Below, piece by piece: positions 53,127 through 61,889 of a DNA stretch of 64,000 nt; positions within the stretch are counted from its first letter, which is position 1, and every line of letters starts with the position of its first letter. A program made the position numbers and the translations under genes. Below the pieces are notes generated by a model that worked only from the letters and a program-made list of their open reading frames with translations, was not told where the DNA came from and did not search any database. Source of the stretch: an uncultured Paracoccaceae bacterium (lineage in GTDB: Bacteria; Pseudomonadota; Alphaproteobacteria; Rhodobacterales; Rhodobacteraceae); contig CANMQX010000003.1 in NCBI GenBank assembly GCA_947500135.1, positions 62,001 to 126,000 on the forward strand, written 5' to 3'.

Positions 53127-53741
53127 CTATCGCGTTAACGTCGCACATCTCCTGAGTGATAAACGCCGCGCTACGTCCTTCTTGTGCAAAGCGTGTTGCA
53201 AGCGATCAGATAGGAAGACGGCCCCGTGAATGTTTGGGTCGACCCAAATATCAAGTTGCGCGGGAATATCTGGAAATACCTCAACCGCGCCGTCCTCTAA
53301 CGGGCTATCCAGGGAGAACTCCCCGGGTTGAAGCGTGTTTTCAATCAGCCCTCTGCCGCCACCGACAGTTTTTCGAGCCTCACCAAAAACCACGCTGAAA
53401 TAGGATCTGTCGGACATGACCTGCATACTTTTGCCAAACAAAGTAACTGGTATCAGGCGTGTCCTACCCAGATCGCATTTGGTTAGAACGGACGCAAAGG
53501 CTTCCGAAACATATAGTGTCGTCCACGAGAAAACGTGGGGCATTCGCATTGGCGCGTTGCCTTTCTTTTCGTCGAAGATCAGGTTTGTTGGTAGCAGCTT
53601 TGGATCGACAGGAACGCCGCGATAAAGGTCTCGCTTAACTTGTACTAAGTCGCGGAAGGTTAGCTTGTCTTCAGCGTCTTTGAACATGAGGTTCAGGGAG
53701 GTATCAGCTTGACCGCGAGATACCCAAACTTGCTCATTCAT
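53127..53741 (-). CDS. Hypothetical protein resembling Imm11/Imm43-type immunity proteins
   Basis: A 204-residue soluble protein. The C-terminal part, IPAQLDIWVDPNIHGAVFLSDRLQHALHKKDV, has the pattern (D-x-W-x-D/H-P...G-x-x-F-x-S-D-x-L) that I associate with DUF1629/Imm43-like immunity domains of polymorphic toxin systems. The N-terminal part (LIFDEKKGNAPMRMPHVFSW) is also in keeping. No complete toxin gene is adjacent; a short open fragment lies just upstream. The assignment is by pattern memory only. Confidence 0.55.
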   Translation of the reverse strand: MNEQVWVSRGQADTSLNLMFKDAEDKLTFRDLVQVKRDLYRGVPVDPKLLPTNLIFDEKKGNAPMRMPHVFSWTTLYVSEAFASVLTKCDLGRTRLIPVTLFGKSMQVMSDRSYFSVVFGEARKTVGGGRGLIENTLQPGEFSLDSPLEDGAVEVFPDIPAQLDIWVDPNIHGAVFLSDRLQHALHKKDVARRLSLRRCATLTR

Positions 53742-53777
53742 TTGCTCGATCCATCCCTCAATTCCAATTTCGCGCTA

Positions 53778-53954
53778 TCAAACCACTTCTGCGATATCCC
53801 ATACAGCCCAAAACTGTTGCAGACATTCGTTGAGGTGCAGAAATCGGTCGAGATGGGCTCTTTCGAGACCTTCGCCGCATTTTGCGTGAACGTCCACTTC
53901 TCCGTCTTGGGCTGGATACCTCACATGAAAGTCAAGCCGGGTGACTTTAAACAC
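53778..53954 (-). other. Short open frame, possible gene remnant upstream of the immunity-like gene
   Basis: A GTG-started frame of 58 codons ends 36 bp before the immunity-like gene, on the same strand. The peptide includes VTRLDFHVRYPAQDGEVDVHAKCGEG and ends QQFWAVWDIAEVV; it looks protein-like in composition. It begins only 8 bp after the serralysin stop, so it could be the tail of a toxin truncated by rearrangement, or a small protein. I do not recognise it. Confidence 0.35.
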
Positions 53955-53962
53955 GTCACCGG

Positions 53963-56026
53963 TTAAAGGATGAAATCAGCACTGCTGAGCCCGGTTGCAT
54001 CAGAGAGCAGGATTTCGAGGTCAGCGATGCCATCGCCATTGCGGTCGGCCTGCACGATTGTGTCGGTGCCTTCTGTTTTCAGCCGCAGCTGACCAGCGCC
54101 GGAAAACGCATCTGTGCCGATAAAGGCGAAACCCTGATCGCCGCTTGCGTCCCTGTCTGCGTCGATCAATTGCAGATCGATCAGGTCCTGCCCGGTTTCG
54201 AAATCCGTCACCTCATCGCGCTGGGCGCTGCTGCTGTCAGACAGGAAGCTGAACACAAATGTATCTGCGCCCAACGCACCGGTCAGCGTGTCGGCATCCC
54301 AGCCGCCTTCGATCCGGTCATCGCCTGTGCCACCATCGATTGTGTCGGCCCCGCGCCCACCGGACAGTGTATCATTGCCCCCACCGCCACTGATCACATC
54401 ATGGCCTGTGCCGCCGGTGATTGTATCAACACCACTGCCACCGGTCAGCGTATCTTGCCCGCTATTGCCGCGCAGCGTGTTTGTGCCGCTGTCGACCCTG
54501 ATATCATCAGCGCCGGAATTGCCGGTTAGGTCGTCATCGCCTGCCCCGCCAGACATGTCGTCATTGTCTGCCCCGCCATGTGCCGTGTCATTGCCATCGC
54601 CACCGATCAGCGTGTCATCCCCGGCATCCCCTGTCATGATGTCATCATCGGCCCCGCCGTCCAGCATGTCATTGCCTGCCCCGCCGATCAGCATGTCCTG
54701 ACCTGCACCGCCTTGCAGCGTATTGCCCGCCTCATTGCCGACCAGTTTGTCTGCACCGGCCCCGCCGATTGCGTTTTCGATGGTGACCCCATTGGCGATG
54801 GTGTAGCCGCCGCTTACCCCTGCGGCAGAGGATACAAAACCACCACCGCCGATTTCATAGGTCAGCGTGGCGTCACGCAGGTCAATCGTACTGTCCAGGC
54901 TGCCGGAATAGCGGATCGTGTCATTGCCGCCAGTGTCCCAGATCGCCTTCCACGCTGTGATCCCGGATTCGGGCAGTTCGTAGACGTTATCACCGGAAGC
55001 GTAGGACCTATTGGCCCCATAGATTGCTTGTAGGGCTGCGATATCCAACGCCATTGGCCCGGCCTCATTCCCGCGCAGATAGCTGGATGATGGGGTGGTC
55101 TGATACCCAGCATTATAGGACATGGTGGTATAGATGCCTTGGTTCAGCCCGCTGACCCCGTAATCGCGAAAGGCGGCATGCACCCCGCTGAACGGGTTGC
55201 CGGCATCATGTGGGTGTTCCAGGCCAAGCCCATGCAGAAATTCATGGACCAATGTGGCATAGGCCAATCCGCCTTCTTCCAGCCCACCGCCCGGCGCGTC
55301 ATCCCAACCAAAACCGTTGCCGTTAAACACCCCGACGCTGGCCCGGGTCCCCGACGGCATGTAAAAATAGCCAAGCAGGCCGTTATTGTTCAGCTCATTG
55401 GTGTCGAGCACCAGTTGGAAATCGGCATTGGGGTTGGTGGTGACCGCAAAGCGCAGGTCAGTCACCGCCGCAATGGAATCGAGCGCTGCAATGGCCCGGG
55501 CTTTTTCATAAGCGTTCCAACCCTCTGACACGATATCATCCTGCCCGGTATTGGTGCTGCGCCCGAACGCCGCCCGGCCACCGGCATCCACGAAATGCAC
55601 CGAGATCACGCTATCGCTGCGCTGTGTCCCACTATCAAGCGATGCGACAGGGTTGCCGGCCGGTGCCGCGACCGCCTTGGCTTGCAGGGAATAGTCGCCG
55701 CTGAATCGGTCCCGGGACCCAGCCGCCTCTACATAATAGGTGCCGGCACTGTTGCCGCCAAAGGTGATTGCGGCGTCCTTATTGGTGTTGGATGACGACA
55801 ATTCGTCATCCCCCGTGATCATGGCCCCATCCGCATCATAGACCCGCAGGTAGGAATCCCTGATCCCGTCGGAACCGACCCCGCGCTGGGTGACCTGCAC
55901 CCACTCGCCGGCGGCCAGATCCATGCGGACCCAGTCCCTGTCACCGGCAAAGTCGATCTGGCCGGTGATGGTTTGTCCAATGTTCAATTCAACGGATGTA
56001 GTGGTATTTGCTGGTGTATCTGACAT
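53963..56026 (-). CDS. Serralysin-like M10 metallopeptidase with RTX repeats
   Basis: A 687-residue secreted protease without classical signal, as expected for type I secretion. A pre-peptidase C-terminal (PPC-like) domain occupies about 10-115. The zinc-binding motif HEFLHGLGLEH is at about 261-271 and the Met-turn TTMSYN near 303. GGxGxDxLx calcium repeats run from about 425 to 590 (GGAGADKLVGNEAGNTLQ onward), and a terminal domain ends in SSADFIL. No type I exporter genes are in the window. The ATG at 56026 was preferred to 56047. Confidence 0.92.
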   Translation of the reverse strand: MSDTPANTTTSVELNIGQTITGQIDFAGDRDWVRMDLAAGEWVQVTQRGVGSDGIRDSYLRVYDADGAMITGDDELSSSNTNKDAAITFGGNSAGTYYVEAAGSRDRFSGDYSLQAKAVAAPAGNPVASLDSGTQRSDSVISVHFVDAGGRAAFGRSTNTGQDDIVSEGWNAYEKARAIAALDSIAAVTDLRFAVTTNPNADFQLVLDTNELNNNGLLGYFYMPSGTRASVGVFNGNGFGWDDAPGGGLEEGGLAYATLVHEFLHGLGLEHPHDAGNPFSGVHAAFRDYGVSGLNQGIYTTMSYNAGYQTTPSSSYLRGNEAGPMALDIAALQAIYGANRSYASGDNVYELPESGITAWKAIWDTGGNDTIRYSGSLDSTIDLRDATLTYEIGGGGFVSSAAGVSGGYTIANGVTIENAIGGAGADKLVGNEAGNTLQGGAGQDMLIGGAGNDMLDGGADDDIMTGDAGDDTLIGGDGNDTAHGGADNDDMSGGAGDDDLTGNSGADDIRVDSGTNTLRGNSGQDTLTGGSGVDTITGGTGHDVISGGGGNDTLSGGRGADTIDGGTGDDRIEGGWDADTLTGALGADTFVFSFLSDSSSAQRDEVTDFETGQDLIDLQLIDADRDASGDQGFAFIGTDAFSGAGQLRLKTEGTDTIVQADRNGDGIADLEILLSDATGLSSADFIL

Positions 56027-56277
56027 GCTGCGACCCCCATCGTGCAATTCACGTTGCGCAGAGAGATGACTTCAGATTGTGGCGGAGGCGTGCCCGAATT
56101 GCTCGGAACCCGGGGCATGACGCGCAGCTTTGAACTGATTAAATCACTGTTTTGCTTTGTGTTTTAGAAACCAGCCTTAATCGTTCATGAATTTTGGTAC
56201 GGTGGTTGAACACATCGTTCATGACCCTGACCTGATACTGCGCGCGATTTCATTCATCGCGGAAGGCGCCCTTCTCC

Positions 56278-57042
56278 ATGCCAGATCAGACCCCAAACCT
56301 GTCCTTGCCCTTTATCATGCCAGCGCAGGCACAAAAGCACGTCACTCATAACGAAGCGATCGAGCTGTTGGACATGATTGTTCAACTGACGCTGGAAAGC
56401 ACCGGAGCCACCACACCACCCGGCAGTCCGACTGAAGGTCAGGCCTGGGCGCTGGGTGGGGGCGCGACAGGCGACTGGGCCGGGCAGGATGGCATGATCG
56501 CCACATGGCGCGGCGGTGGCTGGCTGTTCGTGGCCCCGCGCGAAGGCTGGCAGGCTTGGGTGCTGGACGTGGCCGCCATGCAGGTGCTGACCGGTGGTAG
56601 CTGGATCACCCAGGGCGATTTGCCGCCCTTGGAAAATTTGTCTGGGGTTGGCGTAAATGCGGTATCGGACGCCACCAATCGCCTGAGTGTGTCCAGCGAT
56701 GCGACATTGCTGAATAATGATGGCGCAGGTCATCAGCTAAAGATCAACAAGGCCAGCACTGCCGAAACCGCGTCACTGCTTTACCAGTCCGGGTTTGATG
56801 GTCGCGCCGAAATGGGTCTGGCTGGCGAAGACAATTTCAGCATCAAGGTCTCGGCGGATGGGTCATCATGGACCACAGCACTGTCGATTGATGCGGCAAC
56901 AGGTCATGCCCAATTCGCCGAAGTAATGGCATTAACGCCGGGGGCCGCACCTGCCAGCCCGGCTGCGGGTGATATCTATTTCGACGCCAGCAGCAGGAAG
57001 TTGCGCTGCTTTGACGGCACCATCTGGAACGATCTGTTTTAG
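56278..57042 (+). CDS. DUF2793 domain protein (phage tail/gene-transfer-agent-like)
   Basis: A 254-residue protein. The first half, TPNLSLPFIMPAQAQKHVTHNEAIELLDMIVQL and WAGQDGMIATWRGGGWLFVAPREGWQAWVLD, is the DUF2793 pattern found in alphaproteobacterial phage tail-fibre-like and gene transfer agent loci. The C-terminal part is a low-complexity tail-fibre-like region. No other phage genes are near, so it is a stand-alone copy. Function unknown. Confidence 0.8.
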   Translation: MPDQTPNLSLPFIMPAQAQKHVTHNEAIELLDMIVQLTLESTGATTPPGSPTEGQAWALGGGATGDWAGQDGMIATWRGGGWLFVAPREGWQAWVLDVAAMQVLTGGSWITQGDLPPLENLSGVGVNAVSDATNRLSVSSDATLLNNDGAGHQLKINKASTAETASLLYQSGFDGRAEMGLAGEDNFSIKVSADGSSWTTALSIDAATGHAQFAEVMALTPGAAPASPAAGDIYFDASSRKLRCFDGTIWNDLF

Positions 57043-57272
57043 GGTTCTGCGCCTTCTGCATCTAAACTTTGCTAGTCTATCCCTGTCGGCAACCTTGGTT
57101 GGGTTTGCTGACAGGGCTATATTGGGCGTCTACGCCTTGTGGTATTAACGATGTTTCCTAGGTCGTGTTGACAATCACGACGCAGCACCGGTGCAGCGCA
57201 AAGACTATCGAGCGACATGGGCCTATCATTGGTCTGTGCGTTATAGAGCCTGCCGCCAGCAGGCAATTCTAT
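57043..57272. other. Junction between the 40-kb segment and crtC
   Basis: This 230-bp gap holds no gene I can support. It is the right boundary of the non-photosynthetic segment that separates tspO from crtC. No inverted repeat or tRNA attachment site was recognised here. Confidence 0.4.
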
Positions 57273-58283
57273 TCACATCGTCCAACTGCGTCGTCTTGGG
57301 ACCCGCATGGCAAGCATCGGTTTAATCAGGGATGATCTGAACCGGTTGAGGTCAAGTGCCTCATGGACGCCGGTGACCATTTCACCGTTCAGTTGGGTCT
57401 GCACTGCCGAACGGGAATAAAACGGTGCATCCAGCATGTTCAGCACTTGTTTTGGCATCACGCCCCGGTCGGCCCGGGTTTCGCGTTTGACCTGCCAGAG
57501 CGAGCGTTTGAACCGGGTGCGCGGTGGTGCATCAACCTTTTGTGCGTTTCCGTCCGCGTCAAAGGCGATCGCGGTGTCGAGCGTTGTCCCATCCCGCCGC
57601 ACGGCATCATAGATGCAGGTCGCCCCGGACTTGGTCGGGTAGCGCCCCCAGGTCCAGAAACTAAAATCCTGCTCCAGCGCGCGGGTCCCGAAATTGGCGT
57701 CGAAATAGCCATGGCCCGACCATTGCCAGCCCTTTGCCTCCAGATCGACAGCGATGTCCGATGACGGGGCGAAGGGTCGCCAGATATGCGTGCCGTCGGG
57801 GGTTAGAGGCAGTTCAACGGATGTCACAGCATGGGGCGTGACGGTGATCTGCCCCCGCACCCTGCTGATCAGGGGCGGGCTGCTGATTTCATGGATATCA
57901 ATGACCAGTTCGCCGCCCGTCCAGTGCATTGATGATGGTCCAACCTGAAAATGATCCGTTGTGGTGTGCAGGGCCGCACGTCCACGGTCCGTCATGGTGA
58001 ACCGCCCGCCGGGACCATATGTAGCCACGTTGATACAGCAATGATTGGCGGGATCGCGCCGCCCTGACCACGCATACCACGGTGAAAAAACCGATCCTAT
58101 GAACCCGATGACAGAGACCGCTTTGGTCCCGCAATCGCTGATCCCGTCAACATACCACCAGGCGTAACCGTTTGGGGGGACATCGAGGTGGAAGCATGGT
58201 CCGTCATGATCGCCGCGGCCGCGTGCCGGGCGGAGAGTGTCGCCATCGGTACCCCCGCCCCCGGATGCGCCCCGCCCCCGCAC
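57273..58283 (-). CDS. crtC: Hydroxyneurosporene synthase (carotenoid 1,2-hydratase) CrtC
   Basis: CrtC hydrates the psi-end of neurosporene in the spheroidene pathway. The conserved protein starts at FHLDVPPNGYAWWYVDGISDCG and contains IGFIGSVFSPWYAWSGRRDPANHC and VATYGPGGRFTMTDRGR. The start is unclear: the only ATG/GTG/TTG in frame near the conserved part is the GTG at 58283, which adds about 30 low-complexity residues (GRGASGGGGTDGD). A non-standard start nearer 58200 is possible. The gene overlaps the 3' end of crtD out of frame by up to 187 bp. Confidence 0.88.
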   Translation of the reverse strand: MRGRGASGGGGTDGDTLRPARGRGDHDGPCFHLDVPPNGYAWWYVDGISDCGTKAVSVIGFIGSVFSPWYAWSGRRDPANHCCINVATYGPGGRFTMTDRGRAALHTTTDHFQVGPSSMHWTGGELVIDIHEISSPPLISRVRGQITVTPHAVTSVELPLTPDGTHIWRPFAPSSDIAVDLEAKGWQWSGHGYFDANFGTRALEQDFSFWTWGRYPTKSGATCIYDAVRRDGTTLDTAIAFDADGNAQKVDAPPRTRFKRSLWQVKRETRADRGVMPKQVLNMLDAPFYSRSAVQTQLNGEMVTGVHEALDLNRFRSSLIKPMLAMRVPRRRSWTM

Positions 58284-59659
58284 AGGTACAGCCCCGGCAG
58301 GCTGGTCCGCGCCGTCGGGCGTTTGAACCCCGCCGTCAACCCATGCGGGCTGCGCCCGTAAAGGGAACCGAGGCTCCCCGGAAACATCTGATCGAAGCCC
58401 TGCGGCGTGGTCAGCGCGTCCGGCCCCGGTATCGGCCCGAAGCTGAGCCCGAATGCCTTCAACCGGTCGAAAATCTGTATCTGACATGGTGGCTTTTCCT
58501 TTTCGGGGTCATTCAGAACCGGGGGCGCATTCATGATGATCTCAAACCGCTGGACAGCGTCTTGGGCGACCTGCCCGTGATCCTGCGCGCATAGGTACAG
58601 CGTGGCATCGGCGGGCATTTGCCCCTTGGCCAAGGCCGCAAACTCCGCGCTCAGGTCATGGCCAAAAAACACAGTATGATGGGCCAGCGCTGGGCCGTCT
58701 GGGGCTGCCGCAAAAGCATGCACATAGGCAGACAAACTGCGTGGCTCCGTATGCGTCTTCGTCACGGCGTTTTGCGGTGCCTTCCCCAGCAAACCGGTTT
58801 CCAGCGCCCTTGGGTCGCCGTTGAAAAGCACATAATCGGCCGGGTGGTGGCCCGCATCAGTTTGCACCCCTGTCACACGCCCGCCTTGTTGGGTGATCCG
58901 GGTCGCCTTGGTCTGATAGACAAATGTCGCCCCGCGTTTGCTGGCCAAACCCGCAACCGCGTTGGCCAGACCATGCATTCCACCCTTGACCGTCCAGACG
59001 CCCCGCGCCTCTGCCTGCCAAATCAGGGACAGGATTGCAGGTGCTGCATACGGTGATCCGCCAACATATGTGGCGTAGCGTCCAAAAAGCTGGGCCAGCT
59101 TGGGTTCGCTGAACGCGCTGCGCAGCATTCCGGCAAGGGTCCGGTGCGGGGCCATGTCTCGTATCAGTCCGGGCTGGCGCAAAACCGTCTTGGTCACGGC
59201 CCATTGATCCGGTGCTGCGGTCTGCATGATCGGGTCGTCAAAGGCGTCAAACAGTCGTTTGGCCCGGTCGGAAAACCGGGTGAATTGCTGTGCGGCCTTT
59301 TCGCCAAAGACGGCGCGGATATTCGCGCGGCTTTCATCAGGGTCGGCCATCAGATCAAGGCACGTGCCGTCATCCCAGTAATGACGCGCCAGCGTTTTCA
59401 GGGGGGTAAGCGTGACATGATCCGCCAGCGCCTCATCCACATCGGCAAACAAGGCCTCAAACACCGGGCGCATAGTCAGAACAGTGGGCCCCGCGTCAAC
59501 GGGCCCTGCGGCGGACGCAACGGTGCGTATTTTCCCGCCCGGCGCGGCGTGCATATCCAACACGGTCACAGCGCAGCCTTGATGGGCCAGTCGCAACGCG
59601 GCAGCCAGCCCGCCGATGCCAGCACCAATGATCACGACCTTTGGTCCGCTTTGCGTCAT
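58097..59659 (-). CDS. crtD: Methoxyneurosporene (1-hydroxycarotenoid 3,4-) desaturase CrtD
   Basis: A 520-residue FAD-dependent desaturase related to CrtI. VVIIGAGIGGLAAALRLAHQG is at about 8-28 and the C-terminal signature LYLCGGGAHPGAGVPMATLSARHAA near 470. It introduces the 3,4 double bond of spheroidene precursors. The ATG at 59659 is just inside the open frame; the upstream part would run through the promoter. The last residues overlap crtC in another frame. Divergent from crtE. Confidence 0.93.
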   Translation of the reverse strand: MTQSGPKVVIIGAGIGGLAAALRLAHQGCAVTVLDMHAAPGGKIRTVASAAGPVDAGPTVLTMRPVFEALFADVDEALADHVTLTPLKTLARHYWDDGTCLDLMADPDESRANIRAVFGEKAAQQFTRFSDRAKRLFDAFDDPIMQTAAPDQWAVTKTVLRQPGLIRDMAPHRTLAGMLRSAFSEPKLAQLFGRYATYVGGSPYAAPAILSLIWQAEARGVWTVKGGMHGLANAVAGLASKRGATFVYQTKATRITQQGGRVTGVQTDAGHHPADYVLFNGDPRALETGLLGKAPQNAVTKTHTEPRSLSAYVHAFAAAPDGPALAHHTVFFGHDLSAEFAALAKGQMPADATLYLCAQDHGQVAQDAVQRFEIIMNAPPVLNDPEKEKPPCQIQIFDRLKAFGLSFGPIPGPDALTTPQGFDQMFPGSLGSLYGRSPHGLTAGFKRPTARTSLPGLYLCGGGAHPGAGVPMATLSARHAAAAIMTDHASTSMSPQTVTPGGMLTGSAIAGPKRSLSSGS

Positions 59660-59677
59660 TCGACCCTGAGTCTCTTC

Positions 59678-59721
59678 TGTCCTGTTTGATTTACATTGAC
59701 ACATGTAAACTAAAATGGACA
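59678..59721. promoter_or_regulatory. Paired PpsR/CrtJ boxes and promoter between crtD and crtE
   Basis: TGT-N12-ACA boxes lie at 59678-59695 and 59704-59721, 26 bp apart. A TTGACA (59696-59701) lies exactly between them and could be the crtE -35, with CACTAT (59720) as -10, so PpsR would cover the promoter. TTTACAT and ATGTAAA around it also form an inverted repeat. Both crtE and crtD could be controlled. Confidence 0.8.
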
Positions 59722-59748
59722 CTATGAACTGTAACCTGGAGATCATGC

Positions 59749-60630
59749 ATGCGAATCTCGGACCGGATCGAAGCGTCAATAACGGCGGCCATTGAAATGA
59801 GCCAGGGCGGCATCGCCCCGGGCAGGCTTGCCAGTGCGTTGAACTATGCTGTGACACCCGGGGGCGCGCGGATCAGGCCGACAATTCTGACATCTGTGGC
59901 ACTTGCCTGCGGCGACAGTCGCCCGGCATTGACCGATGCAGCGGGTGCCGCGCTAGAGGTCATTCATTGCGCCAGCCTTGTTCATGACGATCTGCCCTGT
60001 TTTGACGATGCCGATATGCGGCGGGGCAAGGCGGCGCTTCATCTGGCCTATTCCGAACCGCTTGCGGTTTTGACGGGCGACAGCCTGATCATCATGGGGT
60101 TTCAGATCCTGGCGCGTGCTGCCGGAAATGACCCAGCGAGCGCCGTTGCGCTGATTGATATTCTGGGCACCCGCACGGGTATGCCCTTTGGCATCTGTGC
60201 CGGGCAAGGCTGGGAAAGCGAAGACCAGATTGACCTGTCCGCGTATCATCAGGCCAAAACCGGGGCCTTGTTCATCGCGGCGACACAAATGGGGGCGGTT
60301 GCCGCCGGTCAGAACGCGGAGCCTTGGGAAGAACTCGGCGCGCGTATTGGTGAGGCGTTTCAGGTCGCTGATGATCTGCGTGATGCGCTATGTGACGAGG
60401 CGACATTGGGCAAACCCGCCGGTCAGGATGACCTGCACGGGCGGCCCAATGCGGTGGCATCGCTGGGCATTACAGGGGCGATCCAACGATTTGATGATAT
60501 TCTGGGCGGCGCGATTGCATCAATCCCGGCTTGCCCGGGCGAAGCCGCATTGGCGCAGATGGTGCGCGCCTACGCCGATAAACTGGTGCCAGCAGGTGCC
60601 CGCAATCGGCCAACCGTTCCGGGTGAATAA
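59749..60630 (+). CDS. crtE: Geranylgeranyl diphosphate synthase CrtE
   Basis: CrtE elongates farnesyl diphosphate to geranylgeranyl diphosphate, used for carotenoids (CrtB) and for the bacteriochlorophyll tail. The protein has 293 residues. The first aspartate-rich motif reads VHDDLPCFDDADMRRGK near 81-97 and the second FQVADDLRDA near 204-213. An ACCTGGAG ribosome site precedes the ATG. It touches crtF (stop/start overlap). Confidence 0.95.
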   Translation: MRISDRIEASITAAIEMSQGGIAPGRLASALNYAVTPGGARIRPTILTSVALACGDSRPALTDAAGAALEVIHCASLVHDDLPCFDDADMRRGKAALHLAYSEPLAVLTGDSLIIMGFQILARAAGNDPASAVALIDILGTRTGMPFGICAGQGWESEDQIDLSAYHQAKTGALFIAATQMGAVAAGQNAEPWEELGARIGEAFQVADDLRDALCDEATLGKPAGQDDLHGRPNAVASLGITGAIQRFDDILGGAIASIPACPGEAALAQMVRAYADKLVPAGARNRPTVPGE

Positions 60631-61772
60631 TGGCTGATGTCGATCTGCCCGGTCCAACGCTGCACAATAGCGGGCCGCGCCCGGCATCGCGGCTGACCCG
60701 GCTGATCGCCTCCCGCCGGTTTCAAAAATGGGCAGCCCGGTTTCCATTGACCCGCCGCATTGTCCGCAACGAAGGCGAGGCGATGTTTGATCTGGTGGCC
60801 GGGTTCTGCCATTCGCAGACTTTGCAGGCTTTGATCCAGCTTGAGATACCGCAAATGCTGCTTGAGGCGGAACAGGACGCGGGCATGCTTGCGCGCCACA
60901 CAGCACTGCCCAGTGACAGGATGCAGGTCCTGCTATCGGGCGGGGTTGCGATTGGTTTGCTGAAGAACCGCCGCAACGGGTGCTATGCGCTAACCACACG
61001 CGGCGCGGCACTGACCGGGGTGCCGGGGCTGGCGGGAATGATCAAACATCACGATGTGCTTTACCGTGACCTTGCCGATCCGGTCGCGTTCTTCCGGGGC
61101 GAGGTGCAAACGGAACTGGCCGATTTCTGGCCTTATGTCTTTGGGGCAGGTGGGGCAACGGACCCGGATGTCGCCGCAGCCTATTCACAACTGATGGCCG
61201 ACAGTCAGGTGCTGGTTGCCGAAGACACGCTGGCGGCCATTGATCTGGGTCAGGCATCACGGCTGATGGATGTAGGTGGCGGGACCGGTGCATTTTTGAC
61301 GGCGGTGGGCGCGGCTCATCCGGCCCTGACGATGACCCTGTTCGATCTTCCCGCAGTGGCGCCAGCGGCCCAAACCCGATTCGATGCCGCCGGCCTGACA
61401 GATCGGGTGACAATCGCGACGGGGTCTTTTCGGGATGATCCGCTGCCAACAGGTGCTGATGTGATCAGCCTTGTGCGTGTTCTTTATGATCACGCTGATG
61501 CCACGGTGGCCCACCTATTGGGCGCGGTTTATGCCGCCTTGCCCCCGGGTGGGACGGTCATTGTGTCTGAACCCATGACCGGTGGTGTTGCGCCCAACCG
61601 ATCAGGTGACGCCTATTTCGCCCTTTATTGCATGGCGATGCGGACGGGACGCGCGCGGTCCTCCGATCAGATTGCGGAACTGATGTCAGCTGCCGGATTT
61701 ACATATCTTCACTGCCCCGCGCCATCACGGCCCTTCGTGACCTCGGTTGTGTCGGGTGTAAAGCCAAGTTGA
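60630..61772 (+). CDS. crtF: Hydroxyneurosporene O-methyltransferase CrtF
   Basis: CrtF methylates the 1-hydroxyl of demethylspheroidene with SAM. The 380-residue protein has the O-methyltransferase layout: an N-terminal dimerisation/helical part and a C-terminal Rossmann domain with RLMDVGGGTGAFLTAVGAAHP near 211-231. It is last before the bchC promoter; a PpsR-box pair starts 10 bp after its stop. Confidence 0.94.
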   Translation: MADVDLPGPTLHNSGPRPASRLTRLIASRRFQKWAARFPLTRRIVRNEGEAMFDLVAGFCHSQTLQALIQLEIPQMLLEAEQDAGMLARHTALPSDRMQVLLSGGVAIGLLKNRRNGCYALTTRGAALTGVPGLAGMIKHHDVLYRDLADPVAFFRGEVQTELADFWPYVFGAGGATDPDVAAAYSQLMADSQVLVAEDTLAAIDLGQASRLMDVGGGTGAFLTAVGAAHPALTMTLFDLPAVAPAAQTRFDAAGLTDRVTIATGSFRDDPLPTGADVISLVRVLYDHADATVAHLLGAVYAALPPGGTVIVSEPMTGGVAPNRSGDAYFALYCMAMRTGRARSSDQIAELMSAAGFTYLHCPAPSRPFVTSVVSGVKPS

Positions 61773-61781
61773 CACTCAAAA

Positions 61782-61825
61782 TGTCCAAAGTAATTGACAG
61801 TTTGTTCTGTAAAGCTAGACTGACA
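61782..61825. promoter_or_regulatory. Paired PpsR/CrtJ boxes upstream of bchC
   Basis: TGTCCAAAGTAATTGACA (61782-61799) and TGTAAAGCTAGACTGACA (61808-61825) both match TGT-N12-ACA and are 26 bp apart, as in the crtD-crtE gap. A TTGACA at 61794 with TAGACT at 61816 may be the bchC promoter, directly covered by the boxes. The crtF-bchC gap is a known PpsR/CrtJ target in Rhodobacter. Confidence 0.87.
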
Positions 61826-61889
61826 GGAAGAACAGAGTGTCGCAGTTGAGTCCCCCCAAGGGTCGCAAGTGCAACACGAGGGAGACATC

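Noticed and set aside
54170-54701. Regular repeats that might be a CRISPR or tandem DNA array
   Set aside because: They are the 27-bp periodic coding repeats of the RTX nonapeptides in the serralysin gene, without conserved spacers.
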